The notes: generated from the sequence alone by a model not told the origin. DNA of 19,125 bases from Oscillospiraceae bacterium (GCA_003499325.1 DNIP01000058.1:1-19125), one strand, 5' to 3'; positions 6,966 through 15,132 are shown, counted from the first letter of the stretch. Made by a program: numbers and translations.

Positions 6966-7667
6966 ATGAAGCCGAATATCACTACGATCCCGATCACCGA
7001 ACTGTTCACTCAGACAGACGGCTGTCCCATCTGCCGCATGCACCGCATGCTCGAGGAGCAGTATGTCGAGTACATCACGGGAGCCGCGATGATGGCGCCC
7101 GATGTGCGCGTCAAAACCAATCAGGTGGGCTTTTGTCACCGTCATTTCTCAATGATGGTCAACAACGGTCCGCGCCTGTCGAACGCCTTGTTGCTCCAGA
7201 CGCACATTGACGAGCTGCGAAAAAAGGTGTTCCCGAAGAAAAACACGGATACTCCCGACAAAAAGATGCTCGCCGCGATCCGCGAGAACGACCGCACCTG
7301 CTATGTGTGCGACCGCATCGAGCACGATATCCTGCATCTGCTCGCGACCGTCTATGTCCAGTACGGCTCCGATCCCGCATTCCGCAAACAATATCAGGAG
7401 CAGGAATTCATCTGTCTGGATCACTATGCCCTTTTGATGGGCAACGCCAATAAAAAGGCGATGGACAAAGGCACGTTCAAGGACTTTTGCGAGACGACCA
7501 ACAAGCTCTCGAAGGGCTATATGGACACGCTGTATGACGACGTGACCCACTTTGCGAGCATGTTCGACTACCGCAATCAGGGCGGCGACTACAAAAACAG
7601 CAAGGACGCCATCGAGCGCTCGGTGCGCTTTCTGACGTCCTATCCCGTGGATGAAAATTTGAAGTAA
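6966..7667 (+). CDS. Uncharacterised protein with paired CxxC and CxxH motifs (resembles DUF6062)
   Basis: A 233-residue soluble protein without signal peptide or membrane segments. It carries two similar units: CPIC (residues 20-23) followed by CHRH near 57-60, then CYVC (near 112-115) followed by CLDH near 150-153. Each unit pairs a CxxC with a CxxH, which suggests two zinc (or other metal) sites from an internal duplication. The arrangement resembles the uncharacterised family I know as DUF6062; that name is from memory. GGAGG is 5 nt before the ATG. A TATAAT at 6892-6897 could be its -10, without a clear -35. Its stop overlaps the T-run of the minus-strand terminator for truB. Function unknown. 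Confidence 0.75.
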   Translation: MKPNITTIPITELFTQTDGCPICRMHRMLEEQYVEYITGAAMMAPDVRVKTNQVGFCHRHFSMMVNNGPRLSNALLLQTHIDELRKKVFPKKNTDTPDKKMLAAIRENDRTCYVCDRIEHDILHLLATVYVQYGSDPAFRKQYQEQEFICLDHYALLMGNANKKAMDKGTFKDFCETTNKLSKGYMDTLYDDVTHFASMFDYRNQGGDYKNSKDAIERSVRFLTSYPVDENLK

Positions 7668-7668
7668 T

Positions 7669-7695
7669 AAAAAGGGGGAGGGCGCAGCCCTCCCC
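7669..7695 (-). terminator. Terminator of the rimP-truB operon
   Basis: On the minus strand, GGGGAGGGC (7695-7687) pairs with GCCCTCCCC (7683-7675) around a 3-nt loop, followed by C and five T's (7673-7669). This is a strong intrinsic terminator for leftward transcription leaving truB. On the plus strand there is no T-run. It belongs to the GGGnGGGC hairpin family also seen at 10072-10096 and 14420-14441. Confidence 0.8.
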
Positions 7696-7740
7696 ACCAA
7701 AAGAAGCTCCCTGACAGGTAACATCATTAAGTTAAAAAAG

Positions 7741-7817
7741 GTATCTCGCTGACGCTCGGTCGTTTGATGCAATTCCTCAGTCGCCAACGGGCGACAGCTC
7801 CTTTTACCAAAAGGAGC
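7741..7817. repeat. Two-hairpin dispersed repeat, copy 3
   Basis: GTCGCC (7780-7785) pairs with GGCGAC (7790-7795) around AACG, and GCTCCTTTT (7797-7805) with AAAAGGAGC (7809-7817) around ACC. The lead segment is related to those of copies 1 and 2 but more divergent, and no heptamer array precedes it. It lies between truB and the operon terminator. Confidence 0.75.
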
Positions 7818-7854
7818 CTTCTTAATTGAATGACACTGCCCTCATGGGAGCTTT

Positions 7855-8742
7855 TTAAAAATGCTTATAGAGCTTCAATACTTCGCCGTCGATGATTCCG
7901 AGTGAGAGGAAGGCGCCCTGCCGATCCTTCACGCGGAATATTTTTTTGTCCTCGGCGCGGTCGCGCAGCGGGGTGCGGACGACGTCCAGCGGATTGCCGT
8001 TGACAAAACGGTGCGCCTGCTTATCGCTGACCACCACCTCGTCATAGGTCATAAAAATGCTTTCGACGCTGTGCAAAAAGGAGCTGTCGCCGCTGTCGAT
8101 CCTTTGGCGGAGTTCATCGAGCGTCATGCAAGCCTCGAGCGGATAACCGCACGCCTCATACCGCACCAGATCCGTCATCACGCCGACTGTGCCGAGTGAG
8201 CGCGCCAGATCGTCGATGATCGTGCGGATATAGGTGCCGTTGGAGCAGTAGATATCGAGCGTGCCGCTTTGTGTGCTCTCGTCAAAGGACAAAAGCTCCA
8301 GCTCATAGACCGTCACTGTCCGAGGACGGCGCTCGACCTCCCTGCCCTCGCGGGCATACTGATAGAGCCGCTTACCGCCGACGCTGACGGCGGAATACAT
8401 GGGCGGGAGCTGTTCGATCTCCCCCCTAAAGCACCGCAGTGCTTTTTCTATTTCATCCGCTGTTACGTTAGATGGTTTTTGCTCTATGACCTCGCCCCAG
8501 ATATCCAAGGTATCGGTCGCGACGCCGAAGCGGAAATCCGCGCGGTATTTTTTATCGTGACAGGGGATGATATCCTGCGCCTTGGTCGCCGTGCCGAGCA
8601 GGACGGGCAAAACGCCGGTCGCGTTCGGATCGAGCGTGCCGGTGTGACCGACCTTCTTCTGCCCTGTCAGCCTGCGTACCACGGCGACGACGTCAAAGGA
8701 GGTGAAAGCCTTCTCCTTATGTATCAGGATGACGCCGTTCAT
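7855..8742 (-). CDS. truB: tRNA pseudouridine(55) synthase
   Basis: TruB makes pseudouridine 55 in the T-loop of tRNAs. The 295 residues show GHTGTLDP at 32-39 with the catalytic Asp38, the family signature. The chosen start, ATG at 8742-8740, overlaps the nrnA stop as ATGA and begins MNGVILIHKEKAFTS, a normal TruB N-terminus. A further-upstream ATG in the same frame would add 23 residues that merely read through nrnA. The overlap implies translational coupling. It is the last gene of the operon; ribF, its frequent next neighbour in Firmicutes, is absent. Two repeats and the terminator follow. Confidence 0.96.
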   Translation of the reverse strand: MNGVILIHKEKAFTSFDVVAVVRRLTGQKKVGHTGTLDPNATGVLPVLLGTATKAQDIIPCHDKKYRADFRFGVATDTLDIWGEVIEQKPSNVTADEIEKALRCFRGEIEQLPPMYSAVSVGGKRLYQYAREGREVERRPRTVTVYELELLSFDESTQSGTLDIYCSNGTYIRTIIDDLARSLGTVGVMTDLVRYEACGYPLEACMTLDELRQRIDSGDSSFLHSVESIFMTYDEVVVSDKQAHRFVNGNPLDVVRTPLRDRAEDKKIFRVKDRQGAFLSLGIIDGEVLKLYKHF

Positions 8743-9686
8743 TGCAGGAATGCCTCTGCCGCATCGATCAGCGTTTGCTTGACGGTGTTGAGATCGCCCT
8801 CGATCGAGCATCCCGACGCCGCGGGATGACCGCCGCCGCCGAATTGCTTACAGAACTCAGCCGCGTTGATACCGTCGTTGGTGCGCACGGAGATCTTGAA
8901 CACGCCGCCTGCCTTCTCGCGCATGGTGATGCCGATCTTCACGCCCTCGATACGGCGCGGGATATTTGCCAGACCCTCCATCTCATCATCGCCCGAGCCG
9001 AGCGCCTCGCACATTGCGAGGGTGGTGTAGATGATCGCGCACTTGCCTGAGGCATGGAACTCCATGGTCTTGTAGACCAGACGCTCCATCCTGAGCTTGG
9101 CGCGGGTCTTGATCACAAAATTGATGCTGTTGATCTCCTGCCAGTTGCAGTAGGGCATCATCTCGGCCGCGATCCTGTGGGTACGCGGGGTGGTATTGGT
9201 GTAGACAAAGCAGCCGGTGTCGGTGGACACGCCGGTGTAGATGCCCGCCGCGATATCCTCGTCGATCTCGACATGGAGCAATTCGAGCAGCTCCCGGATG
9301 ATCTCGGCAGCAGCCGCGGCGGTGTCGTCTACATATTTATACTCGGCGTCCAGAGTGTTGGTGCCGTGGTGATCGATACAAAGATCGATGTGATCCACAC
9401 CCTCCATCACGCTCTTGCCGAGCAGCGCGGGCGCGGCAACGTCCACGCTGACAATGTACTTGGGGGTGAAATCCTGCTCCTCGTAATGCTTCACCAGATA
9501 GGTGAACTTGGAGGGCAGGTTGCCGTCCACGGCGACGTTGGCACGCTTTCCGAGCTTGCGCAGCGCGAACGCCAGTGCATAGCCGCAGCCGAGGCAATCG
9601 CCGTCGGGATAGCTGTGGGTCAAAATTTTAAAATCGTCATGCTCCGAAAGAAGAGAGGCGACCTCACTGAGCGTTATCTGTTTCAT
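8739..9686 (-). CDS. nrnA: DHH-family oligoribonuclease / pAp phosphatase (NrnA type)
   Basis: NrnA-type enzymes degrade very short RNAs (nanoRNAs) and dephosphorylate pAp, a by-product of sulfate assimilation. Over 315 residues: HSYPDGD (24-30; His24, Asp28, Asp30), Asp82, the DHH triad at 105-107 in CIDHHGTN, and the DHHA1-domain GGGHPAASG near the C-terminus. The start is the ATG at 9686-9684, with AGGAGG 6 nt upstream; an ATG 15 nt earlier lies before that site and is rejected. It overlaps the end of rbfA by 23 nt and shares ATGA with truB. An rbfA-nrnA-truB order is common in Firmicutes. pAp hydrolysis versus nanoRNA decay cannot be separated from sequence. Confidence 0.93.
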   Translation of the reverse strand: MKQITLSEVASLLSEHDDFKILTHSYPDGDCLGCGYALAFALRKLGKRANVAVDGNLPSKFTYLVKHYEEQDFTPKYIVSVDVAAPALLGKSVMEGVDHIDLCIDHHGTNTLDAEYKYVDDTAAAAAEIIRELLELLHVEIDEDIAAGIYTGVSTDTGCFVYTNTTPRTHRIAAEMMPYCNWQEINSINFVIKTRAKLRMERLVYKTMEFHASGKCAIIYTTLAMCEALGSGDDEMEGLANIPRRIEGVKIGITMREKAGGVFKISVRTNDGINAAEFCKQFGGGGHPAASGCSIEGDLNTVKQTLIDAAEAFLQ

Positions 9687-10050
9687 CAGGTTCCTCCTCA
9701 TCCTTCGGAATATCCAGACTGTTCAGGATCCGCGAGATCTCGGCGCTGTATTCGATGGAATCGGTGGGGGTGAAAATCAGCTCGGGCACATGGCGGAGGC
9801 GGAGGCGGTGCCCCAGCTCTCTGCGGATATATCCCGCGGCGCTTTTGAGCCCCTTGACAGCCGCCTTCGCACGGTCGAGCCCCTCCAAAGCGCTGACGTA
9901 CACCGTGCAGTAGGAGAGGTCGTTGGTCACCTCGACGCGCACGATGGACAGAAAGCATGAATTCACCCTCGGATCCTTGAGCTCGCGAAAAATCGCCGTC
10001 AGCTCACGCTTCACATCCTCGGTAATCCTGTCTATTCTATGATTAGCCAT
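9664..10050 (-). CDS. rbfA: 30S ribosome-binding factor A
   Basis: RbfA is a KH-fold factor for late 16S rRNA processing and 30S maturation. The 128 residues begin MANHRIDRITEDVKREL and contain the core block ELKDPRVN and the VSALEG segment. The last 15 or so residues form an acidic tail (KDEEEPDETDNAQ) beyond the fold, dispensable-looking. AGAGGA lies 9 nt before the ATG. The gene is 137 bp downstream of infB, the longest gap between infB and truB, and that gap is filled with hairpins. Confidence 0.95.
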   Translation of the reverse strand: MANHRIDRITEDVKRELTAIFRELKDPRVNSCFLSIVRVEVTNDLSYCTVYVSALEGLDRAKAAVKGLKSAAGYIRRELGHRLRLRHVPELIFTPTDSIEYSAEISRILNSLDIPKDEEEPDETDNAQ

Positions 10051-10071
10051 AATAATAATTCCTCTGTTTCA

Positions 10072-10096
10072 ATGGGTGCGGGCAGCGCCCGCCCAT
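10072..10096. repeat. GGGnGGGC hairpin, copy B
   Basis: On the minus strand, ATGGGCGGGC, loop GCT, then GCCCGCACCCAT. The unpaired A/T partner makes the arms slightly asymmetric. It lies in the infB-rbfA gap without a T-run, so it is not a plain terminator; it may stabilise or separate RNA segments. Confidence 0.7.
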
Positions 10097-10099
10097 AAC

Positions 10100-10197
10100 T
10101 TGCCAAAGGCAAACATCACTCACCGCGAACGCGGTGAGCTTCACTGCGAAGCACCTTCACTTTGCGCAGCAAAACATCACTGAGGACTCAGTCCTCA
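10100..10197 (-). repeat. String of mini-hairpins between infB and rbfA
   Basis: Five short hairpins in a row: TTGCC/GGCAA (10100-10112), CTCACCGC/GCGGTGAG (10119-10138), TGC/GCA (10145-10153), TTTGC/GCAAA (10161-10173) and TGAGGA/TCCTCA (10181-10197). They are joined by CATCACT or TTCACT linkers. The last hairpin contains the infB stop codon (10190-10188). None has a U-run, so read-through into rbfA is expected. Confidence 0.7.
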
Positions 10198-12572
10198 CGA
10201 TATTCTTCGATGGTGAACACCTCGAAGATATCGCCTTCCTTGATATCGTTGTACTTCTCCAGACCGATACCGCACTCATAGCCCTCTGCGACTTCCTTGA
10301 CGCTGTCCTTGAAGCGCTGGAGAGAACCGATGGTATCATCGGCAATGATGATGCCGTCGCGGACAACGCGGACGCCTGCGCCGCGCTGGATCTTACCGCT
10401 CTTAACATAACAGCCGCCGATGTTGCCGATCGACTTGATGCGGATGACGTTGCGCACCTCGGCAGTACCGAGGATGACCTCTCTGGTCTTGGGAGCGAGC
10501 ATACCCTTCATCGCGCTCTCGATCTCCTCGATGCAGTCGTAGATGACGCGGTACATACGCATATCTACGCCGTCGCGCTCGGCGTTCGCCTGCGCGGTCG
10601 CGTCGGGACGTACATTGAAGCCGACGATGATAGCGTTGGAGGCGTTTGCGAGCATGACGTCGCTTTCATTGATAGCGCCGACAGCGCCGTGGATGATGTT
10701 GACGCGGACTTCCTCGTTGGAAAGCTTTTCAAGGCTCTGGCGTACCGCCTCAACGGAGCCCTGTACGTCAGCCTTGACGATGATCTTGAGCTCCTTGACC
10801 TCGCCGAGCTTCATCTGATCGAAGAGGTTGTCGAGCGTGACCTTGGTGCGGGCGTTGAACTCGGCCTCCTTCTTCTCATGCTTACGCTGCTCGACCAGCT
10901 CGCGCGCCAGACGCTCGTCGGTGACGGCGTTGAAGGTATCGCCGCCGGTGGGGACGTCGTCCAGACCCGTGATCTCGACCGGGATCGAGGGGCCGGCTTC
11001 CTTGACGCGTCTGCCCTTATCGTCGGTCATCGCGCGCACATGGCCGACCGCCATGCCGGCTACGACGATGTCGCCGGTGCGGAGCGTACCGTTCTGTACG
11101 AGGATGGACGCCACGGGGCCTCTGCCCTTATCCAGACGCGCCTCAATGACAGTACCCTTCGCGGCACGATCGGGGTTAGCTTTGAGCTCCTTCATATCGG
11201 CTACCAGCAGTACCATCTCGAGCAGATCGTCGATGCCCATACCGGTCTTGGCGGATACGGGCACGCAGGGCGTGTCGCCGCCCCACTCCTCGGGGATCAG
11301 CTCATACTCGGTGAGCTGCTGCTTGACCTGCTCGGGATTTGCACCCGGCTTATCCATTTTATTGATCGCGACGATGACGGAAACGCCCGCCGCCTTCGCG
11401 TGATTGATCGCTTCTACCGTCTGCGGCATGATACCGTCGTCAGCCGCTACGACGAGGATGGCGATATCGGTGACCTGCGCGCCGCGTGCGCGCATGGTGG
11501 TGAACGCCTCATGACCCGGGGTATCGAGGAAGGTGATGTCGCGGTCGTTGATGTTGACGCGATACGCGCCGATGTGCTGGGTGATACCGCCCGCCTCGGT
11601 GTCGGTGACATGCGCGTTGCGGATGTAGTCGAGCAGAGAGGTCTTTCCGTGGTCGACGTGACCCATGACGACGACGACCGGAGCGCGGTCGACCAGGTTA
11701 TCGTCGGTATCCTCGCTGTCGTCGATGATGCGCTCTTCGATGGTGACGACGACTTCCTTCTCAACTCTGGCGTGGAACTCCATCGCGATCAGGGACGCGG
11801 TGTCAAAGTCAACGACGTCGTTCGCGGTGACCATCGTACCCATGAGGAAGGCTTTTTTGACGACCTCGGCGACCGTCGCCTTGAGGCGCAGCGCCAGATC
11901 GCCGACAGAGATCTCGTCGGGGATCAGGACGGTCATCTTCTTTGCCTTACGCTCCTTCTCGATACGCGCCATACGCTCGCGCTCGGTCTCACGCTTTGCG
12001 GAACGGCGGTTGCGCTGCTTGGAGCGCTGGTTGATCTTCTGCTTCTTGGATGACATATTGTTCTCGTTCTTGACCTTGTCGAGAGCGAGATCATCATATT
12101 TCTGGTTATAGCGGTCAACATTGACCTCGGCAGCGCCGGTATCGACGATACGGCCGGTGCCGCGCTTAGACTTGATCTCGGATTTCAGATCGATATCCGC
12201 GGTTCTGTCGACCTTTTCCTTCTTGGGCTGAGCGGGGATATTCTGCGCCTTTGTGCTCTTCTTCGCGGAGTCGGGGCGCAGTTGATCCTTCGCCTCTTCA
12301 CGGCGCTTCTTCTCCTCAGCCTTGCGCTTGGCAGCCTCTTCCTCCTTCTGCTTGATCGCCTGATCGCGTACCGCAAAATACGGAGTAAGATCGCTGACCG
12401 CGTTCTTCTGTGTAAAGTAATCGAAGATGAAGTTGAGCTCCTCTTCGTTGAGGGTCGTCATTGCCTTTTTATCAACGCCGAGCTTTTCTTTGAGCACGGA
12501 TACAACCTCTTTGGTCGTGACGTCAAGGTCAGTGGCCACCTCTTTGACTTTATATTTAATCATAATAGCCAT
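10188..12572 (-). CDS. infB: Translation initiation factor IF-2
   Basis: IF-2 is the GTPase that brings initiator fMet-tRNA to the 30S subunit and promotes subunit joining. The 794 residues comprise an N-terminal IF2N domain (from about 4, [13 protein letters not shown]), a long Lys/Arg/Glu-rich linker (about 85-210), a second IF2N-like segment, the G domain with GHVDHGKT (304-311), DTPGHEAF (from 350), NKMDKP (from 404) and SAKTG, then the IF-2 beta-barrel and C-terminal initiator-tRNA domains. AGGAGG sits 7 nt before the ATG, 12 bp after ylxQ. A strong unbroken opposite-strand frame of 639 codons is a shadow of its codon bias. The stop lies in a hairpin. Confidence 0.98.
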   Translation of the reverse strand: MAIMIKYKVKEVATDLDVTTKEVVSVLKEKLGVDKKAMTTLNEEELNFIFDYFTQKNAVSDLTPYFAVRDQAIKQKEEEAAKRKAEEKKRREEAKDQLRPDSAKKSTKAQNIPAQPKKEKVDRTADIDLKSEIKSKRGTGRIVDTGAAEVNVDRYNQKYDDLALDKVKNENNMSSKKQKINQRSKQRNRRSAKRETERERMARIEKERKAKKMTVLIPDEISVGDLALRLKATVAEVVKKAFLMGTMVTANDVVDFDTASLIAMEFHARVEKEVVVTIEERIIDDSEDTDDNLVDRAPVVVVMGHVDHGKTSLLDYIRNAHVTDTEAGGITQHIGAYRVNINDRDITFLDTPGHEAFTTMRARGAQVTDIAILVVAADDGIMPQTVEAINHAKAAGVSVIVAINKMDKPGANPEQVKQQLTEYELIPEEWGGDTPCVPVSAKTGMGIDDLLEMVLLVADMKELKANPDRAAKGTVIEARLDKGRGPVASILVQNGTLRTGDIVVAGMAVGHVRAMTDDKGRRVKEAGPSIPVEITGLDDVPTGGDTFNAVTDERLARELVEQRKHEKKEAEFNARTKVTLDNLFDQMKLGEVKELKIIVKADVQGSVEAVRQSLEKLSNEEVRVNIIHGAVGAINESDVMLANASNAIIVGFNVRPDATAQANAERDGVDMRMYRVIYDCIEEIESAMKGMLAPKTREVILGTAEVRNVIRIKSIGNIGGCYVKSGKIQRGAGVRVVRDGIIIADDTIGSLQRFKDSVKEVAEGYECGIGLEKYNDIKEGDIFEVFTIEEYRED

Positions 12573-12584
12573 GGTAATTCCTCC

Positions 12585-12887
12585 TTAGTTCGTGAGTTCG
12601 ATCATCTTTTTGGCAAAGCCGGGATCCGTCGTACAGACAATACCGCAGTGCTTGCCGAGCGCAAAGCTCAGCTCTTCCTTGCTGTGCGTGATCCTCTTAG
12701 CGGTGACATGATTCGCGTCAGCCGCTTTCAAAACGCCCTTCAAGCTGTTTTCGGATACATCCGCCGCATAAAGCACGAGCTGTGCCTTCCCCTCATTGAC
12801 CGCCTTGGTGACGGTCTCAGCGCCGGAGAGCAGCATGCCCGCCCGCTTGCATATACCGAGAAAATTCAGTAATCTGTCGTTATTCAC
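12585..12887 (-). CDS. ylxQ: L7Ae-family ribosomal/RNA-binding protein YlxQ
   Basis: A 100-residue protein of the L7Ae/L30e/S12e/Gadd45 fold, which binds kink-turn RNA. LLNFLGICKRAGMLLSG at 6-22 is the usual YlxQ N-terminal motif, and the central AQLVLYAADVSENS segment matches the fold's core strand. It overlaps ylxR by 8 nt and ends 12 bp before infB, its conserved position in Firmicutes. Which RNA it binds here is unknown. Confidence 0.9.
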   Translation of the reverse strand: MNNDRLLNFLGICKRAGMLLSGAETVTKAVNEGKAQLVLYAADVSENSLKGVLKAADANHVTAKRITHSKEELSFALGKHCGIVCTTDPGFAKKMIELTN

Positions 12888-13143
12888 CGATTTCTCTCCT
12901 CATGGTATCGTAGATCTCAGGCTCGATCTTGGTCGAAAAGGCGCGTTCGAGGCGCTTTGCCTTCTCCGCCTTGTTCAGGCATTCCACGTTTTTACATATA
13001 TACGCGCCGCGGCCGGGTTTCTTGCCCGTGAAGTCCACGGAGATCTCGCCTTCCTTGTTACGGACGATGCGAACCAGCGTGCGCTTATCCTTCATCTCTC
13101 CGCAGCCGATACATTTTCTAAGCGGTATTTTTCGCTCAGCCAT
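12880..13143 (-). CDS. ylxR: YlxR-family RNA-binding protein (RNase P modulator RnpM type)
   Basis: The 87 residues match the DUF448/YlxR family: RKCIGCGEMKDK near the N-terminus, then GRGAYICKN. These Cys-containing motifs form a small RNA-binding fold. B. subtilis YlxR has been reported to bind and modulate RNase P (renamed RnpM), from memory. The start is the ATG at 13143-13141, with AGAGGAGA about 6 nt upstream; an ATG nine codons earlier lies before that site. It follows nusA by 62 bp and overlaps ylxQ. Confidence 0.9.
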   Translation of the reverse strand: MAERKIPLRKCIGCGEMKDKRTLVRIVRNKEGEISVDFTGKKPGRGAYICKNVECLNKAEKAKRLERAFSTKIEPEIYDTMRREIGE

Positions 13144-13205
13144 AAAGATTCTCCTCTTGCTGAATGACATTTCCGGAAGTCAGTTTCGAAAGTATCGATC
13201 AGTAT

Positions 13206-14297
13206 TTACTCGGTTTCCTTGTCGTCTTCTTTTTCTTCTGTATCCTCGCCCCAGAAACCGGACTCGGGACGAATATCGATCTTGTAATTGGTCAGCTTGG
13301 CCGCCAGTCTGACGTTCTGACCCTTGTTGCCGATCGCCAGCGAGAGCTGACCGTCGGGAACGGTCGCCTTACACGCCTTGGTGCCATCCTCGGCGAGCTC
13401 GACCTTGACAACGTTCGCGGGGGACAGCGCCGCCGCGATAAACTCGGCGGGATCGTCGCTGTAGGGAACGATATCGATCTTCTCGCCGCACAGCTCGTCA
13501 ACAATGGTGTTGACGCGCGCGCCGCGGGTACCGATACAGGCGCCGACCGCGTCGATCTCGCTGTCCTCGGAAAAGACCGCCATCTTGGTGCGGGAGCCTG
13601 CCTCGCGGGAGATCGACTTGATCTCGACGGTGCCGTCATAGATCTCGGGGATCTCTTTCTCAAACAATCTTTTGACAAAATCGGGATGGGTACGCGAGAT
13701 GATCGCGCGCGGACCGCGTTCGGTCTCCTTCACGCCGGCGACATACACCTTGACGGTGCCGCCCTCATAGAGGTCGTCGCCCTCGATCTGCTCGGACTTG
13801 GGCAGCACGGTGACCGCGTTGCCGAATTTCAGCGTCGCGTTGCCGGTGACCGGATCGACGCGCTCGACGGTCGCGGTCGCGATCTCCTGCGCCTTAGACT
13901 GGAACTCGACGAGCATCTGATCCTTCTCGCCGTCGCGAATACCCTGACGGATGACGGAACGCGCGGTCTGTACCGCGATACGTCCGAACTGCTTGGGCTC
14001 GAGCGGAATGCCGATCTCCTTGCCGACAGCGGCACGCTTGGAGATGAGCTTCGCGTCCTCTAAGGAAATCTCGAAGTTCTCGTCCTCCACCTCTTCGACG
14101 ACTGTTTTGAGCAGCTTGACGGAGAAGGTGTTTTTATCCGCGTCCATCTTGATCTCTACATTCTCATTGCCGCCGTAGAGGTTTCTGCAGGCGGTGATGA
14201 TCGCTTTTTTGATCTGAGTAATCATATACTCAGCGGGGATTCCTTTCTCTTTTTCGAGGAGCCGCAGCGCCTCAAAGAGCTCTTTATTGCTTGCCAT
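13206..14297 (-). CDS. nusA: Transcription termination/antitermination factor NusA
   Basis: NusA binds RNA polymerase and nascent RNA to control pausing, termination and antitermination. The 363 residues, normal for Firmicutes, begin MASNKELFEALRLLEKEKG (N-terminal polymerase-binding domain), continue through an S1 domain (about 130-200) and two KH domains, with GTRGARVN (KH1) and AIGNKGQNVRLAAKL (KH2), and end in an acidic Asp/Glu tail. The C-terminal acidic repeats of proteobacterial NusA are absent, as usual in this phylum. The ribosome binding site is poor: GAAAGG ends about 14 nt before the ATG. The 160-bp gap to rimP holds two heptamer arrays and a hairpin, so it may be translated less efficiently than its neighbours. 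Confidence 0.97.
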   Translation of the reverse strand: MASNKELFEALRLLEKEKGIPAEYMITQIKKAIITACRNLYGGNENVEIKMDADKNTFSVKLLKTVVEEVEDENFEISLEDAKLISKRAAVGKEIGIPLEPKQFGRIAVQTARSVIRQGIRDGEKDQMLVEFQSKAQEIATATVERVDPVTGNATLKFGNAVTVLPKSEQIEGDDLYEGGTVKVYVAGVKETERGPRAIISRTHPDFVKRLFEKEIPEIYDGTVEIKSISREAGSRTKMAVFSEDSEIDAVGACIGTRGARVNTIVDELCGEKIDIVPYSDDPAEFIAAALSPANVVKVELAEDGTKACKATVPDGQLSLAIGNKGQNVRLAAKLTNYKIDIRPESGFWGEDTEEKEDDKETE

Positions 14298-14322
14298 TTT
14301 TCCAAATCAGACCTTTCTGTAT

Positions 14323-14357
14323 AGTGTTCAGTGGTTAGTGGTCAGTGAACCGTGATC
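14323..14357. repeat. Heptamer array 3 (AGTGGTT type)
   Basis: Plus-strand 7-mers AGTGTTC, AGTGGTT, AGTGGTC, AGTGAAC, CGTGATC, five units in exact register. It lies within the operon, 25 bp upstream of the nusA start. Confidence 0.8.
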
Positions 14358-14419
14358 CATCGGATACGCCGTTTCTCTTATTCACCATCCAGTTTAAGAT
14401 TAAGAGCAAATACAAATCG

Positions 14420-14441
14420 GGTGTGGGCAAAGCCCACCCAC
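14420..14441. repeat. GGGnGGGC hairpin, copy C
   Basis: On the minus strand, TGTGGGTGGGC, loop TTT, then GCCCACACCC. The central pair is T:A, where copy A has A:T and copy B has C:G. No T-run follows. It lies between rimP and nusA. Confidence 0.7.
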
Positions 14442-14442
14442 A

Positions 14443-14460
14443 ATTCCTCATTCCTCATTA
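14443..14460. repeat. Heptamer array 4 (ATTCCTC type), abutting the rimP stop
   Basis: Plus-strand ATTCCTC, ATTCCTC, ATTA. On the minus strand the rimP stop codon TAA is followed at once by TGAGGAA repeated. Short, but the register and position match the other arrays. Confidence 0.7.
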
Positions 14461-14937
14461 GTCAAAGTCGTCGAGCTTGATATACGCCGCGTCCTTCTTG
14501 CTGATGGTCACGGTGTTCTCGCCGCTGTGGTCGGTGATGGTCACCATCCCGTCCTCGAATGCTGTCAGAACGCCTTTGAATTCCTTGCCGATGCCGTCGA
14601 GCGGCCGGATCATTTTGACCATGATATCCGCGCCGATGAACTGCTCAAAGTGCTCGGGGCGGATCAGCTCACGCTCGATACCGGGGGAGCTGACCTCGAG
14701 GATATACTCGCCCGCGATGGGATCGGCTTCATCGAGCGGCGCGTCTAATGCGCGGGACATATTCTCACAGTCGTTGATATCAACGCCGCCGTCCTTGTCG
14801 ATGAATACCCGCAAAAGCCATTGCGAGCCCTCTTTAAGGTACCGCACGTCCCAGATCCTGAGTCCTAAGTCCTCCGCGATCGGTGCGGCGATCTCTTCGA
14901 CAACGGACACCGTATTCTTTCCTTTACTGTTCGCCAA
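14458..14937 (-). CDS. rimP: Ribosome maturation factor RimP
   Basis: RimP assists 30S subunit assembly. The preferred protein has 159 residues and begins at a TTG (14937-14935), which has AGGAGG 6 nt upstream; this yields ANSKGKNTVSVVEEIAAP, a typical RimP beginning. An ATG 30 codons upstream gives an Arg-rich run of low plausibility that reads through the ribosome binding site and a repeat-like segment. Seen: LEVSSPGIERELI, the family signature, and a C-terminal SH3-like segment ending KKDAAYIKLDDFD. First gene of the operon. Confidence 0.93.
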   Translation of the reverse strand: MANSKGKNTVSVVEEIAAPIAEDLGLRIWDVRYLKEGSQWLLRVFIDKDGGVDINDCENMSRALDAPLDEADPIAGEYILEVSSPGIERELIRPEHFEQFIGADIMVKMIRPLDGIGKEFKGVLTAFEDGMVTITDHSGENTVTISKKDAAYIKLDDFD

Positions 14938-15077
14938 AGAATCCCTCCTACGTCGTCGTTCGCTGTGCTCGTTGCGCGACTCCTCCTTCCCCCAAAAAGC
15001 AGGAGCTTTTCGGAGACCCCGATTCATCGGTTGAAATCACCGCGAATGAGAAACGCACAAACGACCATAACAATAAC

Positions 15078-15107
15078 AAAGAGCGGGTCCGTCAAGACCC
15101 ACTCTTT
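15078..15107 (-). promoter_or_regulatory. rimP-operon leader hairpin (attenuator-like)
   Basis: On the minus strand, AAAGAGTGGGTC pairs with GACCCGCTCTTT around TTGACG, followed by a U-rich stretch (GTTATTGTTA). One pair is G:U in minus-strand RNA but C:A on the plus strand, so the hairpin is built for leftward RNA. It sits about 140 nt before the rimP start. Hairpins of this AAAGAGTGGG type precede rimP in many bacteria (from memory, rimP-leader) and are thought to give attenuation linked to NusA. Confidence 0.7.
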
Positions 15108-15132
15108 ACGATAGCTTATCTTACTGTCATTT

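Noticed and set aside
8743..8811. Upstream ATG extending TruB by 23 residues
   Set aside because: The extension lies inside nrnA in another frame; the ATGA overlap start gives the normal TruB N-terminus.
10134..12053. 639-codon open frame on the plus strand
   Set aside because: Entirely antisense to infB; Asp/Leu/Val-rich composition comes from codon bias of the real gene, with no ribosome binding site and no recognisable domain.
13164..14063. 299-codon open frame on the plus strand
   Set aside because: Antisense to nusA; no start signal and biased composition.
14938..15027. Upstream ATG extending RimP by 30 residues
   Set aside because: It reads through the AGGAGG site serving the TTG start and gives an Arg-rich segment foreign to the family.
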